Part shown: positions 17,192 to 25,215 of the stretch, in pieces
Numbering within the stretch: the stretch's first letter is position 1
Layout of the letters: the number at the start of each line of letters is the position of its first letter
Assembly (NCBI GenBank): GCA_902779395.1
Contig: CACZBK010000002.1
Span: forward strand, 62,001 to 126,000
Length of the DNA: 64,000 nt
Direction: 5' to 3'
Origin: an uncultured Lachnospiraceae bacterium
GTDB lineage: Bacteria > Bacillota > Clostridia > Lachnospirales > Lachnospiraceae
Notes under the pieces: model-generated
Told to the model about the DNA's origin: nothing
Database searches by the model: none
What the model saw: the letters and a program-made list of their open reading frames with translations, nothing else
Program-made: the position numbers and the translations under genes

Positions 17192-17213
17192 ACCACGAGG
17201 TCCGACCCCCCGG
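17192..17213. repeat. Degenerate copy of the REP-like unit
   Basis: ACCACGAGGTCCGACCCCCC followed by GGT and then a run of T. It is a diverged copy of the 23-nt unit that ends the palindromic element near 2.2 and 2.9 kb, sitting just after the VWA gene stop. Confidence 0.75.
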
Positions 17214-17217
17214 TTTT

Positions 17218-19125
17218 TTAGCTGAGATAATCCACGATGAGTGCAAGCGCCTCTTCATTCCCGCCGGGAAGTCTGCGGTACTGCCCGCCTTCTGCCATCG
17301 ACTTATAGAATTCCCTATCTGCGGCGCTCAGCTTATCGGACTTGCGGAGCATCTCACCCAGGCAGTACAAAAAGCGTGCAAGGCGGATATTACCGCTTTC
17401 TTCCGAAGAAGCCTCTGCATCCACGGTCTTTGATATCTCGGTACTCTCATCGGATAAAGGCGCCTTAAAGCGTATCTTCACGGTACAGAGCTCATCGGAA
17501 TCCGAAAGCACTGCCGTCTGATACTTAAGCTCCTGCCCGGCGGATCCGTCGCCCCGGACTATCTCATAAAGAGCCACGCCGTGACCGCCGGCACCGTAAG
17601 GCTCGCTTATCACCTTGTCATTCTTAAAGTCCTCATACGAGAGACTGCGGTTTTCATATCCCAGCAGACGGTAGGTCTTCACGAAACGGGGATTGAATTC
17701 CACCTGCGCCTTCACATCCTTTGCCACCACATTTGTAAGGCTGACATACCTGCGGTCCACCGATCCCTTTACATCCTCAAGAGTATTTACCACACAGTAA
17801 GTCCCGTTACCGTGCTTTGACAGCACCTCAAGCTTATCATCCTTATAATTATATAATCCGGTGCCTATGACAGATAAGAACAGTCCCGTTTTCTTCTTTT
17901 CTTCTATCAGCTCCTTTAAGCCGTCTTTTTTGGTCACTCCGAAATTAAGATCACCGTCAGTGATAAGTATCACCTGATTGTTACCGTCTTTATCATAATA
18001 CTTTGCACCGATCTTATACGCTGTTTCTATCCCGGCAGAGCCATTGGTGCAGCCCGATATCACTATGGAAAGGATACGGCCCATCACATCTTCCTTATCG
18101 CCCTCACCCTTTATCTCAAAACCGTCGTACACCGTCTCATCATTGCTGCTGTAAGTGATAAGACTGAAGCGGTCATTCTTTTTAAGCTTGCTCACTACCG
18201 TGGCTATCACTTCCTGGGTAACGACATTACGTGATGACATACTGCCCGAGACATCCAGAAGAAGTACGATATTCTGATGATCCTTTACTTTCCCGCCTGA
18301 GCCTGCGTATACATACAAAAGTTCTCTGTCCTCTGCCACAGTGCAGAGCTGTGTATCTATCTTAAATATCTCATCTTCAGGAGACTCCTCATCATAATCA
18401 AAATAATTGAGAAGCTCTTCTATCCTGACCTGGGAGATATCCACATTCCTGCCGCTGCGTATCTGATTAAGCACTATGCCCATGGACGAAGTGTTTGTCG
18501 TCATCCTGAAGGTGGACGTAGGCGAGGTGAGCGGACTCTTCGCATCCTTCTCCTCGATCTTCTCATAGCTGTCGGTGGATGTCGCTTCCTGAAGCTCCTT
18601 TATCGCAGCATTTATCACGGCCGGCCCCGGCAGGGTTCCTGTGTTCTCAGGCGGTTCTGCCATTTTCATAAGGGGTTCTGCCGGTACAGCAACAGCAGCA
18701 TCCATAAGCACAGGCTCTTCCGGCGGCTCCACACATTCAGTATCCTCTGCCACGGAAACAAGCCCTCTGCTTCTTTCCGGTAATCTCGCTCTTGTCTTTG
18801 AGCGATTTCCCATGCCGCCTAAAAGCCCTCTGAAAAAGCCGCCTCTTGCCGGTTCATCATCATATATATCATGACGATTTTTCTTTTGTGCCCAGTCATT
18901 AACAGCTCTTTCGGGATCGGAACCTTCTGTTTCCAGAAGCCAGCCGTACAGGCTGTCTATGATATTTTTATCACCAAGCTCATATATCAGTTCTTTTAAA
19001 GGTTTTTTTCCGTAGGTCAGTACAGACAGGACCTGCGCAGCCTTCTCCCCATATCCAAGTGAAATGTAAAATCCAAACTTCTTACTGTATTCTTTATTAT
19101 TGCGGATCATCTCTGACAGATTCAT
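17218..19125 (-). CDS. Cytoplasmic VWA-domain protein (YfbK-like)
   Basis: Protein of 635 aa from the ATG at 19125 (MNLSEMIRNNKEYSKKFG), chosen because AAAGGGGGT lies 7 nt upstream. Residues ~210-260 match the VWF_A-associated N-terminal region (MGIVLNQIRSGRNVDISQVRIEELLNYFDYD). The von Willebrand A domain follows with a complete MIDAS start DVSGSMS (~291-297) and the later VILITDGDLNFGV; the C-terminal part resembles DUF3520. There is no signal peptide or transmembrane segment. The first ~100 residues (helical, YISLGYGEKAAQVLSVLTYGKKPLKELIYEL) and an acidic Pro-rich linker were not recognised. Function is unknown; YfbK-like proteins bind metal and probably protein partners. Confidence 0.8.
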   Translation of the reverse strand: MNLSEMIRNNKEYSKKFGFYISLGYGEKAAQVLSVLTYGKKPLKELIYELGDKNIIDSLYGWLLETEGSDPERAVNDWAQKKNRHDIYDDEPARGGFFRGLLGGMGNRSKTRARLPERSRGLVSVAEDTECVEPPEEPVLMDAAVAVPAEPLMKMAEPPENTGTLPGPAVINAAIKELQEATSTDSYEKIEEKDAKSPLTSPTSTFRMTTNTSSMGIVLNQIRSGRNVDISQVRIEELLNYFDYDEESPEDEIFKIDTQLCTVAEDRELLYVYAGSGGKVKDHQNIVLLLDVSGSMSSRNVVTQEVIATVVSKLKKNDRFSLITYSSNDETVYDGFEIKGEGDKEDVMGRILSIVISGCTNGSAGIETAYKIGAKYYDKDGNNQVILITDGDLNFGVTKKDGLKELIEEKKKTGLFLSVIGTGLYNYKDDKLEVLSKHGNGTYCVVNTLEDVKGSVDRRYVSLTNVVAKDVKAQVEFNPRFVKTYRLLGYENRSLSYEDFKNDKVISEPYGAGGHGVALYEIVRGDGSAGQELKYQTAVLSDSDELCTVKIRFKAPLSDESTEISKTVDAEASSEESGNIRLARFLYCLGEMLRKSDKLSAADREFYKSMAEGGQYRRLPGGNEEALALIVDYLS

Positions 19126-19181
19126 CTGTTTTACCCCCTTTATCTCAGTCAAAATACCCTGCCAACAAGCTGATTATACCG

Positions 19182-19208
19182 AAAAAAAGCCGGTCTATCA
19201 AGACCGGC
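19182..19208 (-). terminator. Intrinsic terminator overlapping the glycosyltransferase stop
   Basis: Minus strand GCCGGTC-TTGATA-GACCGGC followed by TTTTTTT. The stop codon TGA of the upstream glycosyltransferase-like gene (19198-19200) lies in the loop. Confidence 0.88.
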
Positions 19209-20166
19209 CGGTGCCCTCATCCAGCTCATCGATCCACCCCTTTGGCGAAAAAGCGTCGGGCTTCGGAACAGGTGCGGGAGAATTCTTTATGAACTCCGGG
19301 TCTATATCTTCCGGAGCATTTATCAGAAGCATCGCTGCAGGATCATAGAAGCGCATGTTTTTTATCTCGGGATTATTGCTTATAAGCTTCTTCCCGTATG
19401 CGACAGCTTCAAGATAGCGCAGGGACACTCCTCCGCTTCCGTCTATCACATCCAGAAGCACATCCGCCCCTGCCATATCCTTAAGCATCTCTTCGTACTT
19501 CCTTGGCGTGTCATATACTATGCCCGGAATGCGCGGCCATTCACCCTGCGCATAGCATATCCCGAGCTTTGATGATATGCCCAGCTCACAAAGTCTTACA
19601 TATATATCTTCTATCTTTTTACGCCGTCCGGTATCCGAACCCCAGAAATACACGCCGAAGCGCTCTTTTGCTTCCGGCATTTCCATCGCGGAATAATACC
19701 TGTCAAAATATTTATACCCTGCTTCATCGGCATCCTTTTTATAATAACTGTATACCGCATCAAAGGGTATATTTTTTTCATACATGCGTGCCTCGGCGGC
19801 AAAATATGAGCTGAGCCTGTCAATAAAGCATAAAACCAGCCTTAGCTTATAGCGCCGCTTCCAGGCTTTTAACTGGGAGGGTTCAAAATACGGAAGTGAA
19901 AAATTATTGAATATCAGACACAGCTCTTTATTTTTTTCAAAAGCTTTCCTGACCTCCGCTTCCATCCTGCTGCTTTCCCAGAGGAACCTGAAGGGAGCAG
20001 GGCGGCGCCTGTTTAAGCTTCTCGCATGATGCAGTTTATAAAGCTTCACATGATCATGATGCGGCAGAAAACTTATAACGTCCACATGCGGATCGTTTTT
20101 AAGATCCGCAAACATTATATCAAAAAGTCCGTTTTCCTCACCGCCCGTAAACATCAGATAATGCAT
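19198..20166 (-). CDS. Putative glycosyltransferase (GT-B-like)
   Basis: Protein of about 322 aa resembling a family of capsule/lipopolysaccharide-type glycosyltransferases. The N-terminal half is variable. The C-terminal half has FGVYFWGSDTGRRKKIEDIY, GADVLLDVIDGSGGVSLRYLEAVAYGKKLISNNPEIKNMRFYDPAAMLLI, which is the layout of a GT-B donor domain with the acidic E-A motif (YLEAVAYGK). The start at 20166 is preferred to 20172 because AAGGGG is 6 nt upstream of it but abuts the other. The acceptor and sugar are unknown. It stands alone between two terminators. Confidence 0.6.
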   Translation of the reverse strand: MHYLMFTGGEENGLFDIMFADLKNDPHVDVISFLPHHDHVKLYKLHHARSLNRRRPAPFRFLWESSRMEAEVRKAFEKNKELCLIFNNFSLPYFEPSQLKAWKRRYKLRLVLCFIDRLSSYFAAEARMYEKNIPFDAVYSYYKKDADEAGYKYFDRYYSAMEMPEAKERFGVYFWGSDTGRRKKIEDIYVRLCELGISSKLGICYAQGEWPRIPGIVYDTPRKYEEMLKDMAGADVLLDVIDGSGGVSLRYLEAVAYGKKLISNNPEIKNMRFYDPAAMLLINAPEDIDPEFIKNSPAPVPKPDAFSPKGWIDELDEGTGRS

Positions 20167-20179
20167 ATCCATCCCCTTG

Positions 20180-20207
20180 AGAAAGGGCGCTCCGAAACGA
20201 AGCGCCC
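20180..20207 (-). terminator. Terminator of the surface-protein gene
   Basis: Minus strand GGGCGCT-TCGTTTCGG-AGCGCCC followed by TTTCTC, 7 nt past the surface-protein stop. It lies just upstream of the glycosyltransferase start. Confidence 0.75.
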
Positions 20208-20213
20208 ATTATC

Positions 20214-23200
20214 TTACTGATCTTTCTTCTTTTTCTTTTCAATTACCGTTACTACTGCAAGGGCTGCCATCGAGATCAAACCTGCTACGGCAAATATTGC
20301 TGCGGTATTATTATCTCCGGTCTGAGGTGAACGGTCCAGACTCCTTCCGTTGTTACCTCCTCCGTTTCCTGCTGCAGGAGTAGGCCTGCCTTTGGAAGGA
20401 GTAGGTGTGGGGTTATTGTTATCACCGCCACCCGGTGTAGGTGTTACCTTATTGCTTCCGCCGCCGCCCGGTGTGGGTGTTACACTTCCTTTTCCTCCCT
20501 TAGGGGTAGGTGTGGGTGTTACCTTATTGCTTCCGCCGCCACCCGGTGTGGGTGTTACTTTCTTCTTTCCTCCCTTGGGAGTAGGTGTAGGTGTAACAGT
20601 GGCCTTGGGTGAAGGAGTAGGTGTTACGGTAACGGTAGGTGTGGGTGTAGGTGTTACCGGGAAAGGATCATCTATCATCACTACAACCGCACCGTCCATG
20701 GCTCCCGAACTGGTCACTTTGCCTTCATCATCAACCGTTATCCTTATGTCAGCTGCTTTCTGGTAGCCTTCGGGAGCACTTACCTCACTCATGATATATG
20801 TACCCGATGCTATACCGGTGATCACGGTGATAGTCTTAGTCGTAGTAAAGGAGATGTAATTCCTGGTCTTTATCAGATCCTTAGCTTCTTTACCGTCCTG
20901 GGTAGCGCTCACGCGGCTGTCACGCATATCAAAGTTTCCGTCTTCTCTTGTGAACTTAAGGACTGCTCCTTCAAGAGACTCACCGTCAACCTTGCTGACA
21001 ACCTTATTGATGGAAACATCAAATCTGGAAGGTTCATAATTGAACTTATTCTCAAATACTATATCTCCGGTAGGAGTGGTAACTGTTGTCTTCCCATCCT
21101 TAACATTTACATTACCTGTAGCTACCTTGGTATCATAGCTCATTCCCTTGATGCCGGGCTTGGGGATCACTTCCCTTACAGAGAAAGGATAATCGTTATC
21201 TCCGCCCTTGATGGCGATATCAACGAATTCAACCGTACCGTCAGCTGCATTTGACGCGTAATATTTATTATCTTCTATTGTAAGCTCAAAGCTGAAGTCT
21301 CCGGCTTTTAAGTTCTTTTCGTTCGTCCAGTCACCGCTCAGCTGCTTCTTCAGCTTAAGAGAAAACAGCACATCATTCTCGGAAACGGTCTTTTCAAAAA
21401 CATTCTTAAACACTCGCTCCGAAGCACTTCCACTGACTGTCGCCTTAAGAGTTCCGCTTCCGTCATCGGTAACGGTCACAGTTACGTCGAAAGAATTCTC
21501 ATCATATGTAACGCCGGGTTCGCTGCCCTTATCTTCACGGATGACATACTCGTATGTACCGGGCTTGTCGCATTCTATCGTAAAGCTAATGCTTCCGTCT
21601 GCCTTGTTACGTGCGGTTGCGATAACTTCGGTCTCACCTTTCTTTGAAAGGGTAAAGCCGAATTGTCCGTCCTTAAGCTTTGCTCCCTCGCCGGTAAAGC
21701 TCTTGTTTGCGCCTATCTCAACTTTCACGGAAGCTGCAGCGTAATGATTCTCAAACTTAACAGGCTGCTTCACGACGGATGCCGTACTTCCGCTCTTAGT
21801 GATAACAACCACAGCCGGAGTCTGGATCTGGTAATCCTTATCGGTAACGGTAACTACCACCTTATAAACCGTCTTGTCATATGTAATACCTGCGGTAAGT
21901 CCTTCGCTTTCCTTAAGGTCATACTCATAGGTACCGGGCTCATCGTAGCTGAGCTTAAATGAAAGCTTTCCGTCTGCATCGGAAGTTCCCTTATATTCCT
22001 CACCCTTGCAGTTGTCGGAAGTTCCGGTAAGGGTGAACTCGTATCCGCTCACGGCTATCTTTGCGGTGCTGCCCTGTGTATCGTTGATAACATCCTTGGT
22101 TATGGTGATCTCTGCCTCGGCAGTACCGGTATATGTCTTTGCTTCATCGATCACCGTAAGGGTATATTTTCCGTCCTTGCCCTCAAGCACTTCCGAACCC
22201 TTGCTTATAAGCGTCGCCACACCATTCTCGATCTTAAACTTTATTGTGGTGGCTACCTTATATCCTTCGGGTGCGTTTACTTCTTCAAGTGTATACTCAC
22301 CATCGGGCAGGTTCTTTATGCTTGTAGGTGTAGTGCCGGATTTAAACTCTATTGCCTTTGCTTTTCCTGTGGTCTTTCCTGTTGCACCTTCTCCAAGCTT
22401 TACGTTTGTAAGGTCGAATTCTATATCATTGCCTTTTGCATCCTTACCTGTGAGCTTAAGGTCTGCTCCGGGCAGCTCCTTGCTGTCTACGTCTTTCTTG
22501 CTGATATCAAGATCGGCAGTCTTTTCTGCCTCATCGATCACTGTAAGGGTATACTTTCCGTCCTTGCCCTCAAGCACTTCCGAACCCTTGCTTATAAGCG
22601 TCGCTACACCATTTTCGATCTTAAACTTTATTGTGGTGGCTACCTTATATCCTTCGGGTGCGTTTACTTCTTCAAGTGTATACTCACCATCGGGCAGGTT
22701 CTTTATGCTTGTGGGTGTGGTGCCGGATTTAAACTCTATTGCCTTTGCTTTGCCTGTGGTCTTTCCTGTTGCGCCTTCTCCAAGCTTTACGTTTGTAAGG
22801 TCGAACTCTATATCATTGCCTTTTGCATCCTTACCTGTGAGCTTAAGGTCTGCTCCGGGCAGCTCCTTACCGTCAACATCCTTCTTGCTGATATCAAGGT
22901 CGGTCGTCTTTACGGTAGCAGCTTCATCCAGCACGGTAAGTGTATATTTACCGTCTTTATCTTCAAGCTTTTCTTTACCCTGACTTATAAGCGTTATCTT
23001 TCCGTCCTTTATGGTAAACTTTATCTCAGTGGCAACAACATAACCTGCAGGAGGAGTTGTCTCAAGAAGAGTATACTCTCCGTCGGGAAGATTCTTTATA
23101 AGGGTAGGTTCCGAACCGGAAACAAATACTATCTCCGTAGAAGTACCGGTGTTCTTTCCGCTGGCGCCCTTGCCAAGCTTTACATTAGTAAGATCAAATA

Positions 23201-25010
23201 CTATGTCATTGCCGCTCTCATCCTTACCGATAAGCTTAAGGGTTGCACCTTCAAGCTCTTCTCCGGCAACGTTCTTTTTGCTGATGTTGAGGTCGGCGTA
23301 TACAGGGGCCTCACTCAGGAGATTGAAGAATGCGCCCAGTGTAAACTCCACGCCGGACATATTTATATCCTTATTCTCCTTATACTTTGTTCCATCTCCC
23401 AGATAGGTAGTAGAAGAAACAGTATAACTTAACTGATTATTTTTATTGCTTACAACAAGCTTTATCTCTATCTTACCTTTAGATATCTGCACCCCGTTCT
23501 TATAGCTGCCGGCATCCACCTCGGTGACCAGATAATAGAAAACCTTGCTATCATTATCTGCTATATAATTGGGATCACTCTTATGGTCATTATCCATATA
23601 GAAATGCAGTGTCGGGAACTTTATAGTATTGGTTGCCTGATTCTTTACAACAACAGGAGTACGTCCGTTTGTACTGTAAGAAGCATCAGTTTCATACCAG
23701 TTAAAACTGTAGTCTCCGGCATTCGAGAAAACGGAAGTATTTTCTTTTGTAGAAGCACCGTTCCATGCATCGGTAAATGACTTTCTTGCCGCAAAATGGA
23801 TTTCACCCTTACCGTCATGCATTACTTCCTGGCTTCCGCCCTTATAGATATAATGGAACTCCGCATTATTTTCTATATGTTTACCCTTGCCGCCTACAAG
23901 CCAGCCTGCGCACTGCTCATCAATGCTGACAGAAGGACTGAAAGGACAGAGTATGGTACCAGCTATCGTTCTCAGACTCACAGTGGACTTTGAACGTATA
24001 TTCCAGATTATCTTCTGACATACTTCCCTGTCTACATCATCATTTGTCACTCCGTCACTTGTATTGGGATTTCCGCCCGAACCTGTCTGCGATGTGACTT
24101 TCTTTCCACCTGCATAAACCGCCACCTTACGTAAAGTGAGATCCGCTGTAGAGCTTTCGTTTTTATTAGTTACACCGTCTTCTATATTAAATACAACAAT
24201 AGTGGAGCTTTTCTTATAGATCCTCAGCCCCTCGGAATTATTCAGATATCTGGCAAGTTCTTTATCAACATTGATATAAACAACTTTATTATCAAATTCA
24301 GCCGAATCTAATTTAAGATCAACATGATCGTCCCCGTGTTTATCGGCATATTCTTTCCAATCAGTAAGATAGCTGCCTTTCTGAGACCCCGCAGCCTTTT
24401 CAGACATATCATCAGATCTGTCCTTGGCGTTATCCATTATACGGTTTACATTTTCCTTTATGGCACTTTCGGTATTTGTATTGATAAGTATACTGGGTGT
24501 ATAAGGTTTATCCGGGAATTTGCTGGCAAAATCGCCACGGAAATTGAAATGACCTCTCGGCATAGCGTTACCATCAAATTTTCCCTGACTGTCAAAAGGC
24601 TGGGTAAAACCGGCTGCGATAGTGCTCGTTGTTTCTATATTAAAATTCTCTGCAGTTGTTACGCCATAATCTATAGGTCCGGGAACTGTACTTCCTGATC
24701 CAAGACTTCCATAGATGAACTGGGCGGTTCCTTCAATAAAATCGACATCGTTATTTCCGCTTTTATTGATAAAGGTATTAACCGCCAAAGTGGTTTCCAT
24801 ATGCATCTTCTGCTCGAAATTATCAGCTACTATACCAAAATCCGTAGCTCTTCCCAAAATTGTGGCATAATTCACTGCACTTGCTGCATCCTGCTTAGCG
24901 GGAGCAGCTGCCCTTACCTCTTCCGGCGGCATTACTGCCAAAGTACTCGCCAACATGATGCCGGCCATGGTGCCTGAAACGACCCTTTGGATCAGTTTTC
25001 TGATTTTCAT
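20214..25010 (-). CDS. Cell-wall-anchored adhesin/pilin with choice-of-anchor A, SpaA and FctA-type domains
   Basis: Secreted surface protein (1598 aa). Order seen: signal peptide (~1-35); choice-of-anchor-A type domain (~40-380, ending AGTILCPFSPSVSIDEQCAGWLVGG); a pilin isopeptide-linkage-like region (~410-570); three SpaA/Cna-B-like domains (~575-960, each ending YTLLETTPPAGY or YTLEEVNAPEGYKVAT); two or three FctA/Spy0128-like domains (~965-1330, with ITYDKTVYKVVVTVTD and VTYDENSFDVTVTV); one more SpaA domain; a Thr/Pro/Gly-Lys stalk (~1455-1555). It ends in a sorting signal SPQTGD (~1561), a hydrophobic helix and KKKKKDQ. Such domains form internal Lys-Asn isopeptide bonds. A sortase would cut at SPQT/G; no sortase gene is in the window. 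The RBS is AAAGGAGAA and a cre box lies upstream. Confidence 0.92.
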   Translation of the reverse strand: MKIRKLIQRVVSGTMAGIMLASTLAVMPPEEVRAAAPAKQDAASAVNYATILGRATDFGIVADNFEQKMHMETTLAVNTFINKSGNNDVDFIEGTAQFIYGSLGSGSTVPGPIDYGVTTAENFNIETTSTIAAGFTQPFDSQGKFDGNAMPRGHFNFRGDFASKFPDKPYTPSILINTNTESAIKENVNRIMDNAKDRSDDMSEKAAGSQKGSYLTDWKEYADKHGDDHVDLKLDSAEFDNKVVYINVDKELARYLNNSEGLRIYKKSSTIVVFNIEDGVTNKNESSTADLTLRKVAVYAGGKKVTSQTGSGGNPNTSDGVTNDDVDREVCQKIIWNIRSKSTVSLRTIAGTILCPFSPSVSIDEQCAGWLVGGKGKHIENNAEFHYIYKGGSQEVMHDGKGEIHFAARKSFTDAWNGASTKENTSVFSNAGDYSFNWYETDASYSTNGRTPVVVKNQATNTIKFPTLHFYMDNDHKSDPNYIADNDSKVFYYLVTEVDAGSYKNGVQISKGKIEIKLVVSNKNNQLSYTVSSTTYLGDGTKYKENKDINMSGVEFTLGAFFNLLSEAPVYADLNISKKNVAGEELEGATLKLIGKDESGNDIVFDLTNVKLGKGASGKNTGTSTEIVFVSGSEPTLIKNLPDGEYTLLETTPPAGYVVATEIKFTIKDGKITLISQGKEKLEDKDGKYTLTVLDEAATVKTTDLDISKKDVDGKELPGADLKLTGKDAKGNDIEFDLTNVKLGEGATGKTTGKAKAIEFKSGTTPTSIKNLPDGEYTLEEVNAPEGYKVATTIKFKIENGVATLISKGSEVLEGKDGKYTLTVIDEAEKTADLDISKKDVDSKELPGADLKLTGKDAKGNDIEFDLTNVKLGEGATGKTTGKAKAIEFKSGTTPTSIKNLPDGEYTLEEVNAPEGYKVATTIKFKIENGVATLISKGSEVLEGKDGKYTLTVIDEAKTYTGTAEAEITITKDVINDTQGSTAKIAVSGYEFTLTGTSDNCKGEEYKGTSDADGKLSFKLSYDEPGTYEYDLKESEGLTAGITYDKTVYKVVVTVTDKDYQIQTPAVVVITKSGSTASVVKQPVKFENHYAAASVKVEIGANKSFTGEGAKLKDGQFGFTLSKKGETEVIATARNKADGSISFTIECDKPGTYEYVIREDKGSEPGVTYDENSFDVTVTVTDDGSGTLKATVSGSASERVFKNVFEKTVSENDVLFSLKLKKQLSGDWTNEKNLKAGDFSFELTIEDNKYYASNAADGTVEFVDIAIKGGDNDYPFSVREVIPKPGIKGMSYDTKVATGNVNVKDGKTTVTTPTGDIVFENKFNYEPSRFDVSINKVVSKVDGESLEGAVLKFTREDGNFDMRDSRVSATQDGKEAKDLIKTRNYISFTTTKTITVITGIASGTYIMSEVSAPEGYQKAADIRITVDDEGKVTSSGAMDGAVVVMIDDPFPVTPTPTPTVTVTPTPSPKATVTPTPTPKGGKKKVTPTPGGGGSNKVTPTPTPKGGKGSVTPTPGGGGSNKVTPTPGGGDNNNPTPTPSKGRPTPAAGNGGGNNGRSLDRSPQTGDNNTAAIFAVAGLISMAALAVVTVIEKKKKKDQ
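22143..22916. repeat. Two near-identical tandem SpaA-domain repeats, 387 bp period
   Basis: Copies of about 387 bp (129 codons) are repeated in tandem; for example CCGTCCTTGCCCTCAAGCAC begins at 22171 and again at 22558. The encoded domains differ at very few positions (KKDVDGKEL versus KKDVDSKEL), while the neighbouring third SpaA domain is clearly diverged. This points to a recent in-frame duplication or gene conversion. Confidence 0.9.
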
Positions 25011-25041
25011 GAAATTCTCCTTTATATGTGTGCAGGGTTAA

Positions 25042-25056
25042 TGTAAACGCTTTCAT
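25042..25056 (-). promoter_or_regulatory. cre-like operator upstream of the surface protein
   Basis: ATGAAAGCGTTTACA on the minus strand fits the CcpA cre consensus WTGNAANCGNWNNCW at every defined position. It lies about 31-46 nt before the start codon, downstream of a TATAAT hexamer (25088-25083), a position expected to repress. A LacI-family regulator other than CcpA could also use it. Confidence 0.7.
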
Positions 25057-25093
25057 CCGCGCTGCCGCGCAAGTACTTGTTTATTATAAAAGA

Positions 25094-25120
25094 AAAACTC
25101 CGGATATACCAGAGTTTTTT
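25094..25120. terminator. Terminator after the DUF2298-like gene
   Basis: AAAAACTCCGGATAT-ACCAGAGTTTTTT hairpin with A/T runs on both sides, so it can work in either direction. It ends the minus-strand DUF2298/GT-C pair and precedes the surface-protein promoter region. Confidence 0.8.
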
Positions 25121-25215
25121 CATGAACAGAAACAATTTCGTCACTATTAACATAGTAACCATTACTACTTAGTGTCATACCGATATAGCCGCACCAGATT
25201 TAGGGGTTACATAAC

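Noticed and set aside
20350..20766. Gly/Pro/Leu-rich ORF antisense to the adhesin stalk
   Set aside because: Arises from the TPTP-type repeat on the other strand.
22006..22983. 325-aa ORF antisense to the surface protein
   Set aside because: A shadow of the tandem SpaA repeats with Ser/Pro-biased composition and no start signals.
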